Below, in pieces: positions 41,997-50,253 of a stretch of 50,253 nucleotides of DNA. The notes beneath the pieces are model-generated. The model made no database searches, was not told the DNA's origin, and saw nothing but the letters and a program-made list of their open reading frames with translations. Origin of the DNA: Reyranella massiliensis 521 (GTDB lineage Bacteria > Pseudomonadota > Alphaproteobacteria > Reyranellales > Reyranellaceae); contig CAMARK010000026.1 of NCBI GenBank assembly GCA_945860205.1, positions 1-50,253 of the forward strand, written 5' to 3'. Both the position numbers and the translations under genes were made by a program. Each line of letters opens with the position of its first letter. The stretch's first letter is position 1.

Positions 41997-43226
41997 TCAA
42001 ACGCGGGAAGGATGCCGCAGCCGGAAGACGGTGATGAAGGCCAGGGCAACGAGAACCAGGGTCAGCGCCACATAGTTGAGGACGGCCCAGCCTTCGAGTT
42101 CCAGGACCACGCTGGCCATCAGGCTCGCCACGGTGGTCACGCCGAAGACCATGAAATCGTTGAAAGCCTGGGCCTTTCCGCGCTCGGACGGCCGGTAGGT
42201 GGTGGTGAGCAGCGTGGTGGCGCCGACGAACAGGAAATTCCAGCCCAGGCCATTCAGGGTCATGGTGATCCGGAAGTGCCATTCGGTCACCCCCATCAGG
42301 GCCACCGCCACGCCGGCGACCAGGATCGCCACGCCGGCGGTCATGACATTGAAGATGCCGAAGCGGGCGATCAGGTGGCCGGTGAAGAACGACGGCACGA
42401 ACATGCCCATGACGTGCACGAAGATAGTGATCGGCGCCTCGGTCCGGCTCAAGCCGCACTGGACGATGGCCAGCGGTGAGGCCGCCATGACGAACGACAT
42501 AACGCCAAAGGCGATGATGGCGCCGCCGCAGGCCACCATGTAGGCCGGCTGCTTCACGATCTCGAACAGCGGGCGTTGCGGCCCGGCGGTGTCCTCCGGC
42601 TTCACGGCGGGAAACTCGATGAAGCCCAGAATGATGAAGACGAGGATGTGGACAAAGACGACGGCCACGAAGCTCGCCTGAAACAGCGGGATCCAGAGGT
42701 CCGGCGTGAAACGTGCCAGGCTGGGCCCGACGATACCGGCGATCACGCCGCCCGCCGTCACGTAGGAGATGGCCTGGGCGCGAAACGCGCCGGGGGCCAG
42801 CTCGACGGCGGCAAAGCGATAGAGCTGCATGTTGGCGATGGCATTGCCGAGGAAAATGCCGCCCAGGCACATCAGCGGGAAACTGGCGAGGCCGAGCCCC
42901 AGTGCGGCCAGAGACGCGCCCACCATGCCCATGACCGAGCCGGTGCGGAAACCGAACTTGCGGCCACGCCGCATCATCAGCATCGACGCTGGAAACACCG
43001 TCAGCATGACGCCGAGATGCTGCATGGTGATCGGCAGGTTCGCCCACATGCGCATCTCGGGCGAGACGATGGTGAGCACCGCCAGCGCCGACGAGGCGAA
43101 CATCAGCGTGTTGCTGCTCTGGGTCAGGGCCTGACACATCGCCAGAAGCGCGATGTTGCGCAGCGATCGCGGCGGTATCCGCGTAGGCGCCGCGGGCGTT
43201 TCCTGAAGATTGGTCGAACCGTCCAT
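41997..43226 (-). CDS. MFS transporter
   Basis: A 409-residue major facilitator protein with about 12 hydrophobic segments. The loop between helices 2 and 3 reads MLMMRRGRKFGFRTGS, near the usual RxGRR position. Other distinctive segments are GGIFLGNAIANMQLYRFAAVEL and TTTYRPSERGKAQAFNDF. The substrate cannot be inferred. It starts with ATG 43226, a 20-residue soluble N-terminus preceding helix 1. A gene-free gap of about 100 bases separates it from thiL, and nothing around it suggests a pathway. Confidence 0.92.
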   Translation of the reverse strand: MDGSTNLQETPAAPTRIPPRSLRNIALLAMCQALTQSSNTLMFASSALAVLTIVSPEMRMWANLPITMQHLGVMLTVFPASMLMMRRGRKFGFRTGSVMGMVGASLAALGLGLASFPLMCLGGIFLGNAIANMQLYRFAAVELAPGAFRAQAISYVTAGGVIAGIVGPSLARFTPDLWIPLFQASFVAVVFVHILVFIILGFIEFPAVKPEDTAGPQRPLFEIVKQPAYMVACGGAIIAFGVMSFVMAASPLAIVQCGLSRTEAPITIFVHVMGMFVPSFFTGHLIARFGIFNVMTAGVAILVAGVAVALMGVTEWHFRITMTLNGLGWNFLFVGATTLLTTTYRPSERGKAQAFNDFMVFGVTTVASLMASVVLELEGWAVLNYVALTLVLVALAFITVFRLRHPSRV

Positions 43227-43329
43227 TGGGCGCGCACTCTAGTCCGGTGCCCTTGGCGTCCCAAGCAAATAGCCGTGATTGCTGCGCGCCGGGTGCAGTC
43301 CAGCTATGAAATGCGCGGCCGCGTATTCA

Positions 43330-44316
43330 TCAAAAGTGAACGTAACCCGCGCGCGGCACCTTCATGGTCTTGCCGCCGACCGTCAGCCGCGCGCCGCTGC
43401 CCCGCTCAAAGCGGCCGATCGGCGTCACCGGCACGCCGGCGAGGCGTGCCGCCGCCAGCAACGCCACCCGCTTGCGCGGTGGCACGGCGATCACAAGCTC
43501 ATAATCGTCGCCCCCGCCCAGCACGTTCGCCCACAACGCCGGAGCGAGGTCGAGCGCCCGCCGGGCGGCACCGGACAACGGCAGCTGCTCACGTTCGATG
43601 TGCACGGCGAGCCGCGACGCCGCGGCGACGTGGCCGGCATCGGCCAGCAATCCGTCGGAAACATCGGCTGCGGCGCGCGCGATGCCGATCAGGCGCTTTC
43701 CCAGCGCAGTGCGTGGCCGCGGCAGGCGGTAGCGGTCCTCCAGCATCTTGCGGTCGCGCACGCCCAGCCACTTCAGCCCGCCACGCGCAGCCAGCAGGCC
43801 CAGCGCCCCATCGCCGATCGTGCCGCTCGCCCAAAGTTCGTCGCCGATGCGGGCGCCCGTGCGTCCCAGGCCCTTGCCGCGCGGCACCGTGCCGAAGGCC
43901 GTGATGGTGATGGTGAGCGGGCCCGGCGTCACGACGGTGTCGCCGCCGCAGAGCACGATGCCGTAGCGGCGCTGATCCGCCGCCAACCCGCGAGCAAAAC
44001 TCTGGACCCACCGCTCCTGCCAGCCCTTGGGCAGCGCCAGAGATAATTGATAGGCGAGCGGCGCGGCGCCGCCGGCCGCGAGATCCGACAGACACACCCG
44101 GAGCGCCTTTGCCGCCACGCGTTCCGGCGCTTCATCGTCGAGGAAATGGACGCCAGAGACCACAGTGTCGGTTTTCACCGCGGTGTCGTGGCGTCGGTCC
44201 GAGGCGAGGAAGGCATTGTCGCTTTCGAGACTGCCGGCGCCGGCGAAACTCCGGGCAAGTGGCGCGAAATGGCGGGCAATCAGCTCGAACTCACCCACTC
44301 GGCGGCGGGACGCCAT
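43330..44316 (-). CDS. thiL: Thiamine-monophosphate kinase
   Basis: Phosphorylates thiamine monophosphate to the active diphosphate cofactor. The 328-residue AIR-synthase/PurM-type protein has GEFELIARHFAPLA, VKTDTVVSGVHFL, LSDLAAGGA and GGGDDYEL. At the usual metal-binding DDAA position it reads ESDNA (31-35), so one Asp is Ser; the second Asp remains. ATG 44316 is taken; a GTG three codons earlier overlaps the nusB stop (GTGA) and could also serve. It is the last gene of the riboflavin/NusB operon. Confidence 0.92.
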   Translation of the reverse strand: MASRRRVGEFELIARHFAPLARSFAGAGSLESDNAFLASDRRHDTAVKTDTVVSGVHFLDDEAPERVAAKALRVCLSDLAAGGAAPLAYQLSLALPKGWQERWVQSFARGLAADQRRYGIVLCGGDTVVTPGPLTITITAFGTVPRGKGLGRTGARIGDELWASGTIGDGALGLLAARGGLKWLGVRDRKMLEDRYRLPRPRTALGKRLIGIARAAADVSDGLLADAGHVAAASRLAVHIEREQLPLSGAARRALDLAPALWANVLGGGDDYELVIAVPPRKRVALLAAARLAGVPVTPIGRFERGSGARLTVGGKTMKVPRAGYVHF

Positions 44317-44321
44317 TCCGG

Positions 44322-44801
44322 TCACTTCACGAGTTCGGCCGGTCGCACCTGGCGCGCCACGCGGTCGAGCACGGAATTGATGAAGCTGGGTTCGCCCTGG
44401 TCGTAGAAGGCGTGCGCGATCTCGACATACTCGTTGATGACCACACGCGGCGGCACGTCGCCGCGGTGAACCAGCTCATAGGCGCCGGCCAGCAGGATCG
44501 CCCGCACCAGACGGTCGATGCGCGCCCAGGTCCAGTCCTGAGCCAGCGCCGCGGATACGATCTGCTCGAGCTCGTCCTTGTGCTGCGCGGCGCCTTCGAC
44601 CACGTCCTTGAACAGCGGCCGATCGGCATCACGGCGCATGCCGCCCTCACCTGTTTCGCCGGTCCGTACGCCCAGAAACTGCTCGATGATCTCCGCCGGC
44701 CCGTGCTGGCCTTCCTGCCACTGGTACAGCGCCTGAACGGCAGCCAGTCGCGCCGCCTGGCGACGGCTCGGACTGCGACTGGGCGTCGGTTGGTCGCTCA
44801 C
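44322..44801 (-). CDS. nusB: Transcription antitermination factor NusB
   Basis: RNA-binding helical protein, 159 residues, which acts with NusE (S10) at boxA in rRNA transcription. Opens MSDQPTPSRSPSRRQAARLAAVQALYQWQ and ends with the conserved VINEYVEIAHAFYDQGEPSFINSVLD. An internal linker (TGETGEGGMRRDAD) is longer than in E. coli. The GTG at 44801 overlaps the ribH stop (GTGA) and is favoured over a TTG four codons upstream. Confidence 0.95.
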   Translation of the reverse strand: MSDQPTPSRSPSRRQAARLAAVQALYQWQEGQHGPAEIIEQFLGVRTGETGEGGMRRDADRPLFKDVVEGAAQHKDELEQIVSAALAQDWTWARIDRLVRAILLAGAYELVHRGDVPPRVVINEYVEIAHAFYDQGEPSFINSVLDRVARQVRPAELVK

Positions 44802-45274
44802 GTTTTCCGCCAACGGCGGCCGAGCGCCACCATGGCGAGGCAGGCGTGAGCAGCGTCGCCGCCCTTATCGCCGCGGTCGATGGCGGCGCGCGCCCAGGCT
44901 TGGTCGGCATTGTTGACCGTGACGATGCCATAGCCGATCGCCAGCCGGTCGCGCACGGAGAGGTCCATCAGGCCGCGGGCGCTCTCGCCGCAGACGTAAT
45001 CGTAGTGCGTGGTCTCGCCGCGGATGACGCAACCCAAAGCCACGAAGCCATCGTAGTGGCCTGCCGCCAGCGCGATGGCGCCCGGAATCTCGAAAGCACC
45101 GGGCACCACGATGCGCTCGGACGTGGCGCCGTTCTTCTTGATCTCGCGCTCGGCCCCGGTGATCAGCGCATCGGCGATGTCGGTGTAGTAGCGCGACTCG
45201 ACGATCAGGATGCGCGCGCCCTTGACGCCGTCGACCGCCGGTCGGGCCGTCGGGGTTTCCGTCCGTGTCGACAT
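44798..45274 (-). CDS. ribH: 6,7-dimethyl-8-ribityllumazine synthase
   Basis: Condenses ribityl-aminouracil with dihydroxybutanone phosphate to form lumazine. The 158-residue protein includes ILIVESRYYTDIADALITGA, PGAFEIPGAIALA, GCVIRGETTHYDYVC (catalytic region) and YGIVTVNNADQAWARA. Starts ATG 45274, 10 bases after the ribB stop; ends overlapping nusB. Confidence 0.97.
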   Translation of the reverse strand: MSTRTETPTARPAVDGVKGARILIVESRYYTDIADALITGAEREIKKNGATSERIVVPGAFEIPGAIALAAGHYDGFVALGCVIRGETTHYDYVCGESARGLMDLSVRDRLAIGYGIVTVNNADQAWARAAIDRGDKGGDAAHACLAMVALGRRWRKT

Positions 45275-45284
45275 GTTCAGCGCG

Positions 45285-46457
45285 CTATGAATTCTGCGGC
45301 GGGGATTTCTGCGACGGGCGGCCGGGTACGGGCTTCTGGCCGGTGATCTTGAGGCCGAAGCCTTCGAGGCCGACCACGCTCTTCTTGCTGTTGGTCAGCA
45401 GCACCATTTCCTTGACGCCGAGATCGATCAGGATTTGGGCGCCGACGCCGTAGTCGCGCAGTTCCTGGCCGGCCGGCGCGATCGGCTCGCCGGCGCGGCG
45501 GCGCTGTTCGGCCAGCACGACGGTGAGCGGCTCGCGGATCAGCACGATGATGCCGCGGCCTTCCTTGGAGATCTCGCGCATCGAGGCCTCGATCTCGCCG
45601 CCGCGGCCGCCGCTGCGCTGGCCCAGCGTATCGGTGAAGAGATTGACGGCGTGCATGCGCACCATGATCGGGCCGCCCGTAGCGGGATCGCCCTTCACCA
45701 GCGCCACGTGCTGCGCCATCGTCACCTTGTTCACGTACACCACGCAGCGGAAGTCGCCACCGTAGGTGCTGTCGAGCGCGGTCTCGCTGATGCGCTTCAC
45801 GATCGAGTCGTAGCGGCGACGGTAGGCGATCAGGTCGGCGATGGTGCCGATCTTGAGCCCGTGGCGCTGGGCGAAGGTGATGAGATCGTTGCGACGGGCC
45901 ATCGTGCCGTCGTCGTTCATGATCTCGCAGATCACGCCGGCCGGGGTGAGGCCCGCCAGGCGCGCGAGGTCGACGGCCGATTCGGTGTGGCCGGTGCGCT
46001 CGAGGACGCCGCCATCGCGGGCGACCAGCGGGAAGACGTGGCCCGGCGTCACGATATCCTGCGGGCCGCACGACGGGTCGATCGCGACCGCGACGGTGCG
46101 CGCACGGTCGGCGGCGGAGATGCCGGTGGTCACGCCCTCGCGCGCCTCGATCGAGACGGTGAAGGCGGTCTGGTGCCGGGTCCCGTTGTTCTGCGCCATC
46201 AGCGGCAGGCCGAGTTGCTCGACGCGCTCGCGGGTCATGGCGAGGCAAATCAGGCCACGGGCATGCTTGGCCATGAAGTTGATGGCTTCAGGCGTCGCCC
46301 ATTGAGCCGGGATCACGAGATCGCCCTCGTTCTCGCGGTCCTCGTCATCGACAAGGATGAACATCCGGCCCTTGCGGGCCTCCTCGATGATGTCCTCGGC
46401 GGCGGCCTTCACTTCGCCGAAGGTGATCCGCCAGGCGTCCTTTTCGAGCGCGCTCAT
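45285..46457 (-). CDS. ribB: 3,4-dihydroxy-2-butanone-4-phosphate synthase fused to a degenerate GTP-cyclohydrolase-II-like domain (RibBX type)
   Basis: Makes the four-carbon precursor of riboflavin from ribulose-5-phosphate. Residues 1-215 are the RibB domain with DDEDRENEGDLV, RHQTAFTVSIEA, TPGHVFPL and RTGHTESAVDLA, all intact. Residues 222-390 have the GTP-cyclohydrolase II fold (RCVVYVNKV, VRMHAVN, QELRDYGVGAQIL, NSKKSVVGLEGFGL), but the zinc cysteines of that enzyme (in HSECL and RCDCG) are Asn272, Gly283 and Arg285. So this domain should lack the cyclohydrolase reaction. Published work describes such RibBX proteins as common in Proteobacteria. A separate ribA should exist elsewhere. 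ATG 46457 overlaps the ribE stop (ATGA). Confidence 0.96.
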   Translation of the reverse strand: MSALEKDAWRITFGEVKAAAEDIIEEARKGRMFILVDDEDRENEGDLVIPAQWATPEAINFMAKHARGLICLAMTRERVEQLGLPLMAQNNGTRHQTAFTVSIEAREGVTTGISAADRARTVAVAIDPSCGPQDIVTPGHVFPLVARDGGVLERTGHTESAVDLARLAGLTPAGVICEIMNDDGTMARRNDLITFAQRHGLKIGTIADLIAYRRRYDSIVKRISETALDSTYGGDFRCVVYVNKVTMAQHVALVKGDPATGGPIMVRMHAVNLFTDTLGQRSGGRGGEIEASMREISKEGRGIIVLIREPLTVVLAEQRRRAGEPIAPAGQELRDYGVGAQILIDLGVKEMVLLTNSKKSVVGLEGFGLKITGQKPVPGRPSQKSPPQNS

Positions 46458-47080
46458 GATTTTCCATGCTCCAACAATCGCGCAACGTAACGCGCGAGCA
46501 TATCGACCTCAAGGTTGACCCGCTGGCCGATTTTGGCCTGTCCCAGGGTCGTAGCAATCTGGGTGTGGGAAATCACGTTCACTCCGAAGCGGTTGCCGTC
46601 GACTTCGTTGATCGTGAGGGAAATACCGTCGATGGCCACCGAGCCCTTGGCGGCAATGAAGCGCGCGATGTCCGCAGGGGCTTCGAACACAAAGCGCACG
46701 CTGCCGCCCTCGCGCGTCATGGAAACGACTTTACCGACGCCATCGACGTGACCGTAGACGAGGTGCCCGCCCAGCTCGTCGCCGAGCTTCAGAGACAGTT
46801 CCAGGTTGATCCGGCTGCCGACCGCCCAGTCGCCAAGATGCGTCTTGGCCAGGCTCTCGCCCGAGACTTCGACGGCAAACCAATCGCCGCCCTTTTCGAT
46901 CCCCTTCTCGACCACAGTGAGGCAGCAGCCGGAGCAGGCGATTGACGCGCCGATGGCGATCGGCTTCATGTCGTGTTTGGTGCGGACCACGAACCGGCGA
47001 TCACCGGCCTTGGCGCCCGCCTGTCCGCCCGGCGCCACCGTGACGATCTCGCCGATATCCGTGACGATGCCCGTGAACAT
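46454..47080 (-). CDS. ribE: Riboflavin synthase, alpha subunit
   Basis: Converts two lumazine molecules to riboflavin and the diaminouracil. The 208-residue protein consists of two repeated barrels with the entries MFTGIVTDIGEI and HLVYGHVDGVGKV, the cysteine motif in SIACSGCCLTVV, and GISLTINEV in the second half. Starts ATG 47080; the stop overlaps ribB. In some genomes the same gene is called ribC; I use ribE following E. coli practice. Confidence 0.96.
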   Translation of the reverse strand: MFTGIVTDIGEIVTVAPGGQAGAKAGDRRFVVRTKHDMKPIAIGASIACSGCCLTVVEKGIEKGGDWFAVEVSGESLAKTHLGDWAVGSRINLELSLKLGDELGGHLVYGHVDGVGKVVSMTREGGSVRFVFEAPADIARFIAAKGSVAIDGISLTINEVDGNRFGVNVISHTQIATTLGQAKIGQRVNLEVDMLARYVARLLEHGKS

Positions 47081-47088
47081 GGTTGTAT

Positions 47089-48168
47089 TTAAGTCCGCCT
47101 GTACCAGGTTTCCAGTGTGTCGGTGCCTACGGTCCGACTGGAAACCAGCCTGAACCGGGGCGCGAAATCGAGGCGGTCGAACGCCAGGGGTCCGACCGCA
47201 GAGCGGCTGTCCTCCCCCAGGACAATCCCCGCGCGATAACTGCTGATCCGGTCGACGAGGCCCGCGTTCAGGAAGGCCGCCGCAATCCGGCCGCCGCCCT
47301 CGATCAGCACGCTCGAATATCCGAGACCGCCGAGCGCATTGGCCACCGCCGCAACGTCGACCCGGCCCTCGCCGTCCGCCGGTACCTCAATGACCTCGAT
47401 CCCCTTCTCGCGCAACCGCGCCGCCTGCGAAGCTGGCGCGCCGGCGTGGAACAGGAGCACCGGCGTCGCGCGCGCGGTAACCGCAAGTTTGGATTGAGCC
47501 AACATGCCCGCCGCCGAATCGAGCACGATGCGGTCCGGCGAGTAGGCGCCGAGGCCCGGCAGGCGGCAGGTAAGCTCGGGATCGTCTGCAGCGACGGTGC
47601 CGGACCCGACCAGGATCGCGTCATGAAGGCTGCGCAGCCGATGACCGTCGGCCCGCGCCGCCTCACCGGTGATCCAACGGCTCTCGCCCGAGGCCGTGGC
47701 GATCCGGCCGTCGAGCGAGCTTGCGATCTTGAGATGAAAGAGCGGCCTGCCCTCCTTCACGCGCAGGAAGAAGCCGGCGTTGATCTCGGCCGCTGCCGCC
47801 GCGCCCTCGCCGACCTCAACCTTGATACCCGCCGCCACCAGGCGCGCATGCCCCTGACCTTTGACACGCGGATCGGGATCTTCCAGCGCCGACACGACAC
47901 GGCCGACGCCGGCCGCGATCAAGGCGTCGGCACACGGCGGCGTTTTGCCGTGATGCGCGCACGGCTCGAGCGTCACATAGACCGTCGTGCCTTTCAGGGA
48001 CTCCTGCGCGTTGGCGATCGCATCGGCTTCGGCATGCGGGCGGCCACCATCCCGAGTGCGACCGCGCGCGATCACGCGCCCGTCGCGCACGATCACGCAG
48101 CCCACGGCCGGATTAGGCCAGGTGCGCCCGAGCGAACGGCGCGCCAGCGCGAGCGCCGCGCGCATCAT
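47089..48168 (-). CDS. ribD: Bifunctional riboflavin biosynthesis protein RibD (deaminase/reductase)
   Basis: Deaminates and reduces the pyrimidine intermediate of riboflavin synthesis. The N-terminal cytidine-deaminase-type domain has zinc motifs GGRPHAEADAI and EPCAHHGKTPPC; the C-terminal reductase domain spans about 145-359 with HLKIASSLDGRIATASGESRWI and SSVLIEGGGRIAAAFL. It is 359 residues long. ATG 48168 is supported by AAGGA eight bases upstream; earlier codons in the frame are antisense-like nrdR sequence. It begins 5 bases after the nrdR stop. Confidence 0.95.
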   Translation of the reverse strand: MMRAALALARRSLGRTWPNPAVGCVIVRDGRVIARGRTRDGGRPHAEADAIANAQESLKGTTVYVTLEPCAHHGKTPPCADALIAAGVGRVVSALEDPDPRVKGQGHARLVAAGIKVEVGEGAAAAAEINAGFFLRVKEGRPLFHLKIASSLDGRIATASGESRWITGEAARADGHRLRSLHDAILVGSGTVAADDPELTCRLPGLGAYSPDRIVLDSAAGMLAQSKLAVTARATPVLLFHAGAPASQAARLREKGIEVIEVPADGEGRVDVAAVANALGGLGYSSVLIEGGGRIAAAFLNAGLVDRISSYRAGIVLGEDSRSAVGPLAFDRLDFAPRFRLVSSRTVGTDTLETWYRRT

Positions 48169-48172
48169 CGCG

Positions 48173-48640
48173 TCAGTCCTTGAGGCTGGCCGTCTCGGCG
48201 AGATCGGAGATGAACTCCTCGAAGTCCCGGGCCTCGCGAAAATTGCGATAGACCGAGGCGAACCGCACATAGGCCACCGGATCGAGCGCGCGCAGCGCGT
48301 CCATCACCAGTTCGCCGATCTGGGTCGAGGGAATCTCGCTCTCGCCGGAGCTTTCGAGGCGCCGCACGATGCCGTTGACCACGCGCTCCACGCGCTCGGG
48401 ATCGACCGGCCGCTTGCGGCAGGCCACCGAGATCGAACGCGCGAGCTTGTCGCGATCGAACTGCACGCGCTGGCCGTTCTTCTTCACGACCGTGAGTTCG
48501 CGCAGCTGCACGCGCTCGAAGGTGGTGAAGCGCGAGCCGCACGACGGGCAGTAGCGCCGGCGGCGGATTGCGGAATTGTCGTCAGTCGGTCTCGAGTCCT
48601 TAACCTGAGTGTCCTCGTGACCGCAGAATGGACAGCGCAT
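48173..48640 (-). CDS. nrdR: Transcriptional repressor NrdR
   Basis: ATP/dATP-sensing repressor of ribonucleotide reductase genes, 155 residues. A zinc ribbon ([17 protein letters not shown] and [12 protein letters not shown]) precedes an ATP-cone domain ([36 protein letters not shown]). The conserved tail [13 protein letters not shown] is intact. The gene sits between glyA and ribD, its usual alphaproteobacterial place; no NrdR box is obvious around it. Confidence 0.97.
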   Translation of the reverse strand: MRCPFCGHEDTQVKDSRPTDDNSAIRRRRYCPSCGSRFTTFERVQLRELTVVKKNGQRVQFDRDKLARSISVACRKRPVDPERVERVVNGIVRRLESSGESEIPSTQIGELVMDALRALDPVAYVRFASVYRNFREARDFEEFISDLAETASLKD

Positions 48641-48675
48641 TTAGTCCCCCTGTTATTTTCTGTCTTTGCGCGTTG

Positions 48676-49983
48676 TCAGTCGCGGTAGATCGGAAAGCGG
48701 GCGCAAAGCGCGTGGACCTTGCCCCGTACTTCCTGTTCGACCTGGGCGTCGCCGTCCGGGCCGTTCTTGGCGATGCCGTCGAGCACGTCGGCGATCAGGT
48801 GGCCGATCTGGCGGAACTCGGCAACGCCGAAACCTCGCGTCGTGCCGGCCGGCGATCCCAGGCGCACGCCCGACGTGATCGTGTACTTCTCCGGGTCGCC
48901 CGGAATGCTGTTCTTGTTGGTGGTAATGCCGGCGCGGTCGAGGACCTTCTCGGCCGAAACGCCGGTCGCCTTCTTCGGACGCAGATCGACCAGCATGACG
49001 TGGCTGTCGGTGCCGCCCGAGACGATTTTTAGGCCTCGTTCGGTCAGCGCGGCGGCGAGCGCACGGGCATTGTCGATGACGTTCTGGGCATAGATCTTGA
49101 AGTCGGGCCGCAGCGCTTCGCCGAATGCCACCGCCTTGCCGGCGATGATGTGCATAAGTGGGCCGCCCTGCAGGCCCGGAAACACCGCCGAGTTGATCTT
49201 CTTGCCGATCTCGGCGTCGTTCGAAAGGATCATGCCGCCGCGTGGGCCACGCAGCGTCTTGTGTGTCGTCGTGGTCACGACATGGGCGTGCGGCAGCGGG
49301 GTGGGATAGACGCCGGCCGCGACCAGGCCGGCATAGTGCGCCATGTCGACCATGAAGAAGGCGCCGATCTCGTCCGCCACCTTGCGGAAGCGCGCCCAGT
49401 CTATGTGGCGCGAGTAGGCCGAGGCGCCGGCCACGATCAGCTTCGGCTTCTCGCGACGCGCCACCTCTTCCATCTGCTCGTAGTCGATCAGGTGGGTGTC
49501 GGGCTTCACGCCGTAGGACACGACCTTGAACCACTTGCCCGACTGGTTGGCCGGCGAGCCGTGCGTGAGATGGCCGCCCTGATCGAGCGCCATGCCCATG
49601 AAAGTGTCGCCGGGCTTGAGCAGCGCCATGAACACGGCCTGGTTGGCCTGCGCGCCGGAGTGCGGCTGGACGTTGGCGAAGGTGCAGTTGAACAGCTTGC
49701 AGGCGCGCTCGATGGCGAGGTCCTCGGCCTTGTCGACCTCCTCGCAGCCGCCGTAGTAGCGTCGGCGGGGATAGCCCTCGGCATACTTGTTGGTAAGCAC
49801 CGAGCCGGCCGCCTCGAGCACCGCGCGCGACACGATGTTCTCCGACGCGATCAACTCGATCTGCTCGCGTTGGCGATGCAGTTCGCCCTTCACCACCGCG
49901 TCGATCGCAGGATCGGCTTCAGCCAGGCTCCTGGTGAACATTGGCAATGGCGAGTCGTACATCTTGGCAGCAGCTTGGCTCAT
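48676..49983 (-). CDS. glyA: Serine hydroxymethyltransferase
   Basis: PLP enzyme interconverting serine and glycine with tetrahydrofolate, the main source of one-carbon units. The 435-residue protein has [40 protein letters not shown], the PLP lysine Lys242 in [14 protein letters not shown], and [12 protein letters not shown] 49983 follows the rpiB stop by 6 bases. First of the one-carbon/riboflavin genes seen on this strand after rpiB. Confidence 0.98.
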   Translation of the reverse strand: MSQAAAKMYDSPLPMFTRSLAEADPAIDAVVKGELHRQREQIELIASENIVSRAVLEAAGSVLTNKYAEGYPRRRYYGGCEEVDKAEDLAIERACKLFNCTFANVQPHSGAQANQAVFMALLKPGDTFMGMALDQGGHLTHGSPANQSGKWFKVVSYGVKPDTHLIDYEQMEEVARREKPKLIVAGASAYSRHIDWARFRKVADEIGAFFMVDMAHYAGLVAAGVYPTPLPHAHVVTTTTHKTLRGPRGGMILSNDAEIGKKINSAVFPGLQGGPLMHIIAGKAVAFGEALRPDFKIYAQNVIDNARALAAALTERGLKIVSGGTDSHVMLVDLRPKKATGVSAEKVLDRAGITTNKNSIPGDPEKYTITSGVRLGSPAGTTRGFGVAEFRQIGHLIADVLDGIAKNGPDGDAQVEQEVRGKVHALCARFPIYRD

Positions 49984-49989
49984 ATTTCT

Positions 49990-50253
49990 TCAGCCCTTCG
50001 AAAGCTTGGCAACGCGGCCGGCATGACGGCCGCCGGCCCATTCAGTATCCAGAAAAACCTTCAGCGCCTCGCGCGCGGTCTCCGTCCCGATCAGGCGCGC
50101 ACCGAAAGCCACGACATTGGCGTCATTGTGTTCGCGCGACAGCTTGGCCGAGGTGACGTCGTGCACGAGGGCGGCCCGCACCTTGTGATGGCGGTTGGCA
50201 GCTATCGAAATGCCGATGCCGGTGCCGCAGACCAGGACGCCACGCGCCGCCTT
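49990..50253 (-). CDS. rpiB: Ribose 5-phosphate isomerase B (3' part; start beyond window)
   Basis: Interconverts ribose-5-phosphate and ribulose-5-phosphate. The 87 codons present encode the second half: GVLVCGTGIGISIAANR (the CGTG motif with the catalytic cysteine), KVRAALVHDVTSAKLSREHNDANVVAFGARLIG and a basic tail. About 50-60 N-terminal residues lie past the right edge. Ribulose-5-phosphate is also the substrate of RibB in the same gene run. Confidence 0.93.
   Translation of the reverse strand, partial: KAARGVLVCGTGIGISIAANRHHKVRAALVHDVTSAKLSREHNDANVVAFGARLIGTETAREALKVFLDTEWAGGRHAGRVAKLSKG

Noticed and set aside
45275..48660. FMN riboswitch in the riboflavin operon
   Set aside because: Genes overlap or nearly touch and no RFN-element pattern is visible in the gaps.

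Overview
The window is high-GC DNA from an alphaproteobacterium, judged from gene content and order: rpiB-glyA-nrdR-ribD-ribE-ribB-ribH-nusB-thiL, yceD/rpmF-plsX-fabH-ihfA-merR, a K+-independent proton-pumping pyrophosphatase, a CBP3-type cytochrome bc1 chaperone, a class I PHA synthase and Bug/Tct tricarboxylate-type transporters. I cannot name a genus. Almost all of it is chromosomal. I see no insertion sequence, integrase, phage gene or CRISPR array. Many genes start with GTG, and many neighbours overlap by 1-8 bases (GTGA, ATGA, TGATG), so translational coupling is common.

Layout. 1-7.5 kb, minus strand: tRNA-Glu, recJ, glpX, hom, a class I aminotransferase and a repeat-rich OmpA-type lipoprotein. 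7.7-13 kb: phaC, gamma-carbonic anhydrase, the rplM-rpsI ribosomal pair with a readable promoter, two hotdog thioesterases and a crotonase-fold protein lacking both catalytic glutamates. 13-18.7 kb: a catabolic-looking block with a Bug binding protein, a class II aldolase-like protein, an old-yellow-enzyme relative, a CoA-binding protein and two paralogous luciferase-like monooxygenases. 18.9-24.6 kb: a DegP-type protease divergent from a two-component system, an EamA exporter and a lactonase-like propeller; a 48-bp palindrome forms the kinase C-terminus and the exporter start codon. 24.6-31.6 kb: tctAB, then O-acetylhomoserine sulfhydrylase, two tandem Rieske oxygenases and a GST.

31.6-34.4 kb: an MFS gene, tRNA-Pro(GGG), a TetA-like efflux pump broken by an internal deletion and frameshift, and a small hypothetical gene. 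34.5-39.6 kb: merR, ihfA, fabH, plsX, rpmF, yceD, cbp3 and divergent bamE. 39.7-43.2 kb: hppA and an MFS gene. 43.3-50.25 kb: thiL back to rpiB, the riboflavin/NusB/one-carbon operon, whose RibB carries a GTP-cyclohydrolase-II-like domain without its zinc cysteines.

Most of the window is housekeeping. The less ordinary material is the metZ-Rieske-Rieske-GST cluster, the monooxygenase/OYE/aldolase block, the five-repeat lipoprotein, the palindrome fused into two genes, and the tet-like pseudogene. None of these proves a new system; each is described below with what would test it.
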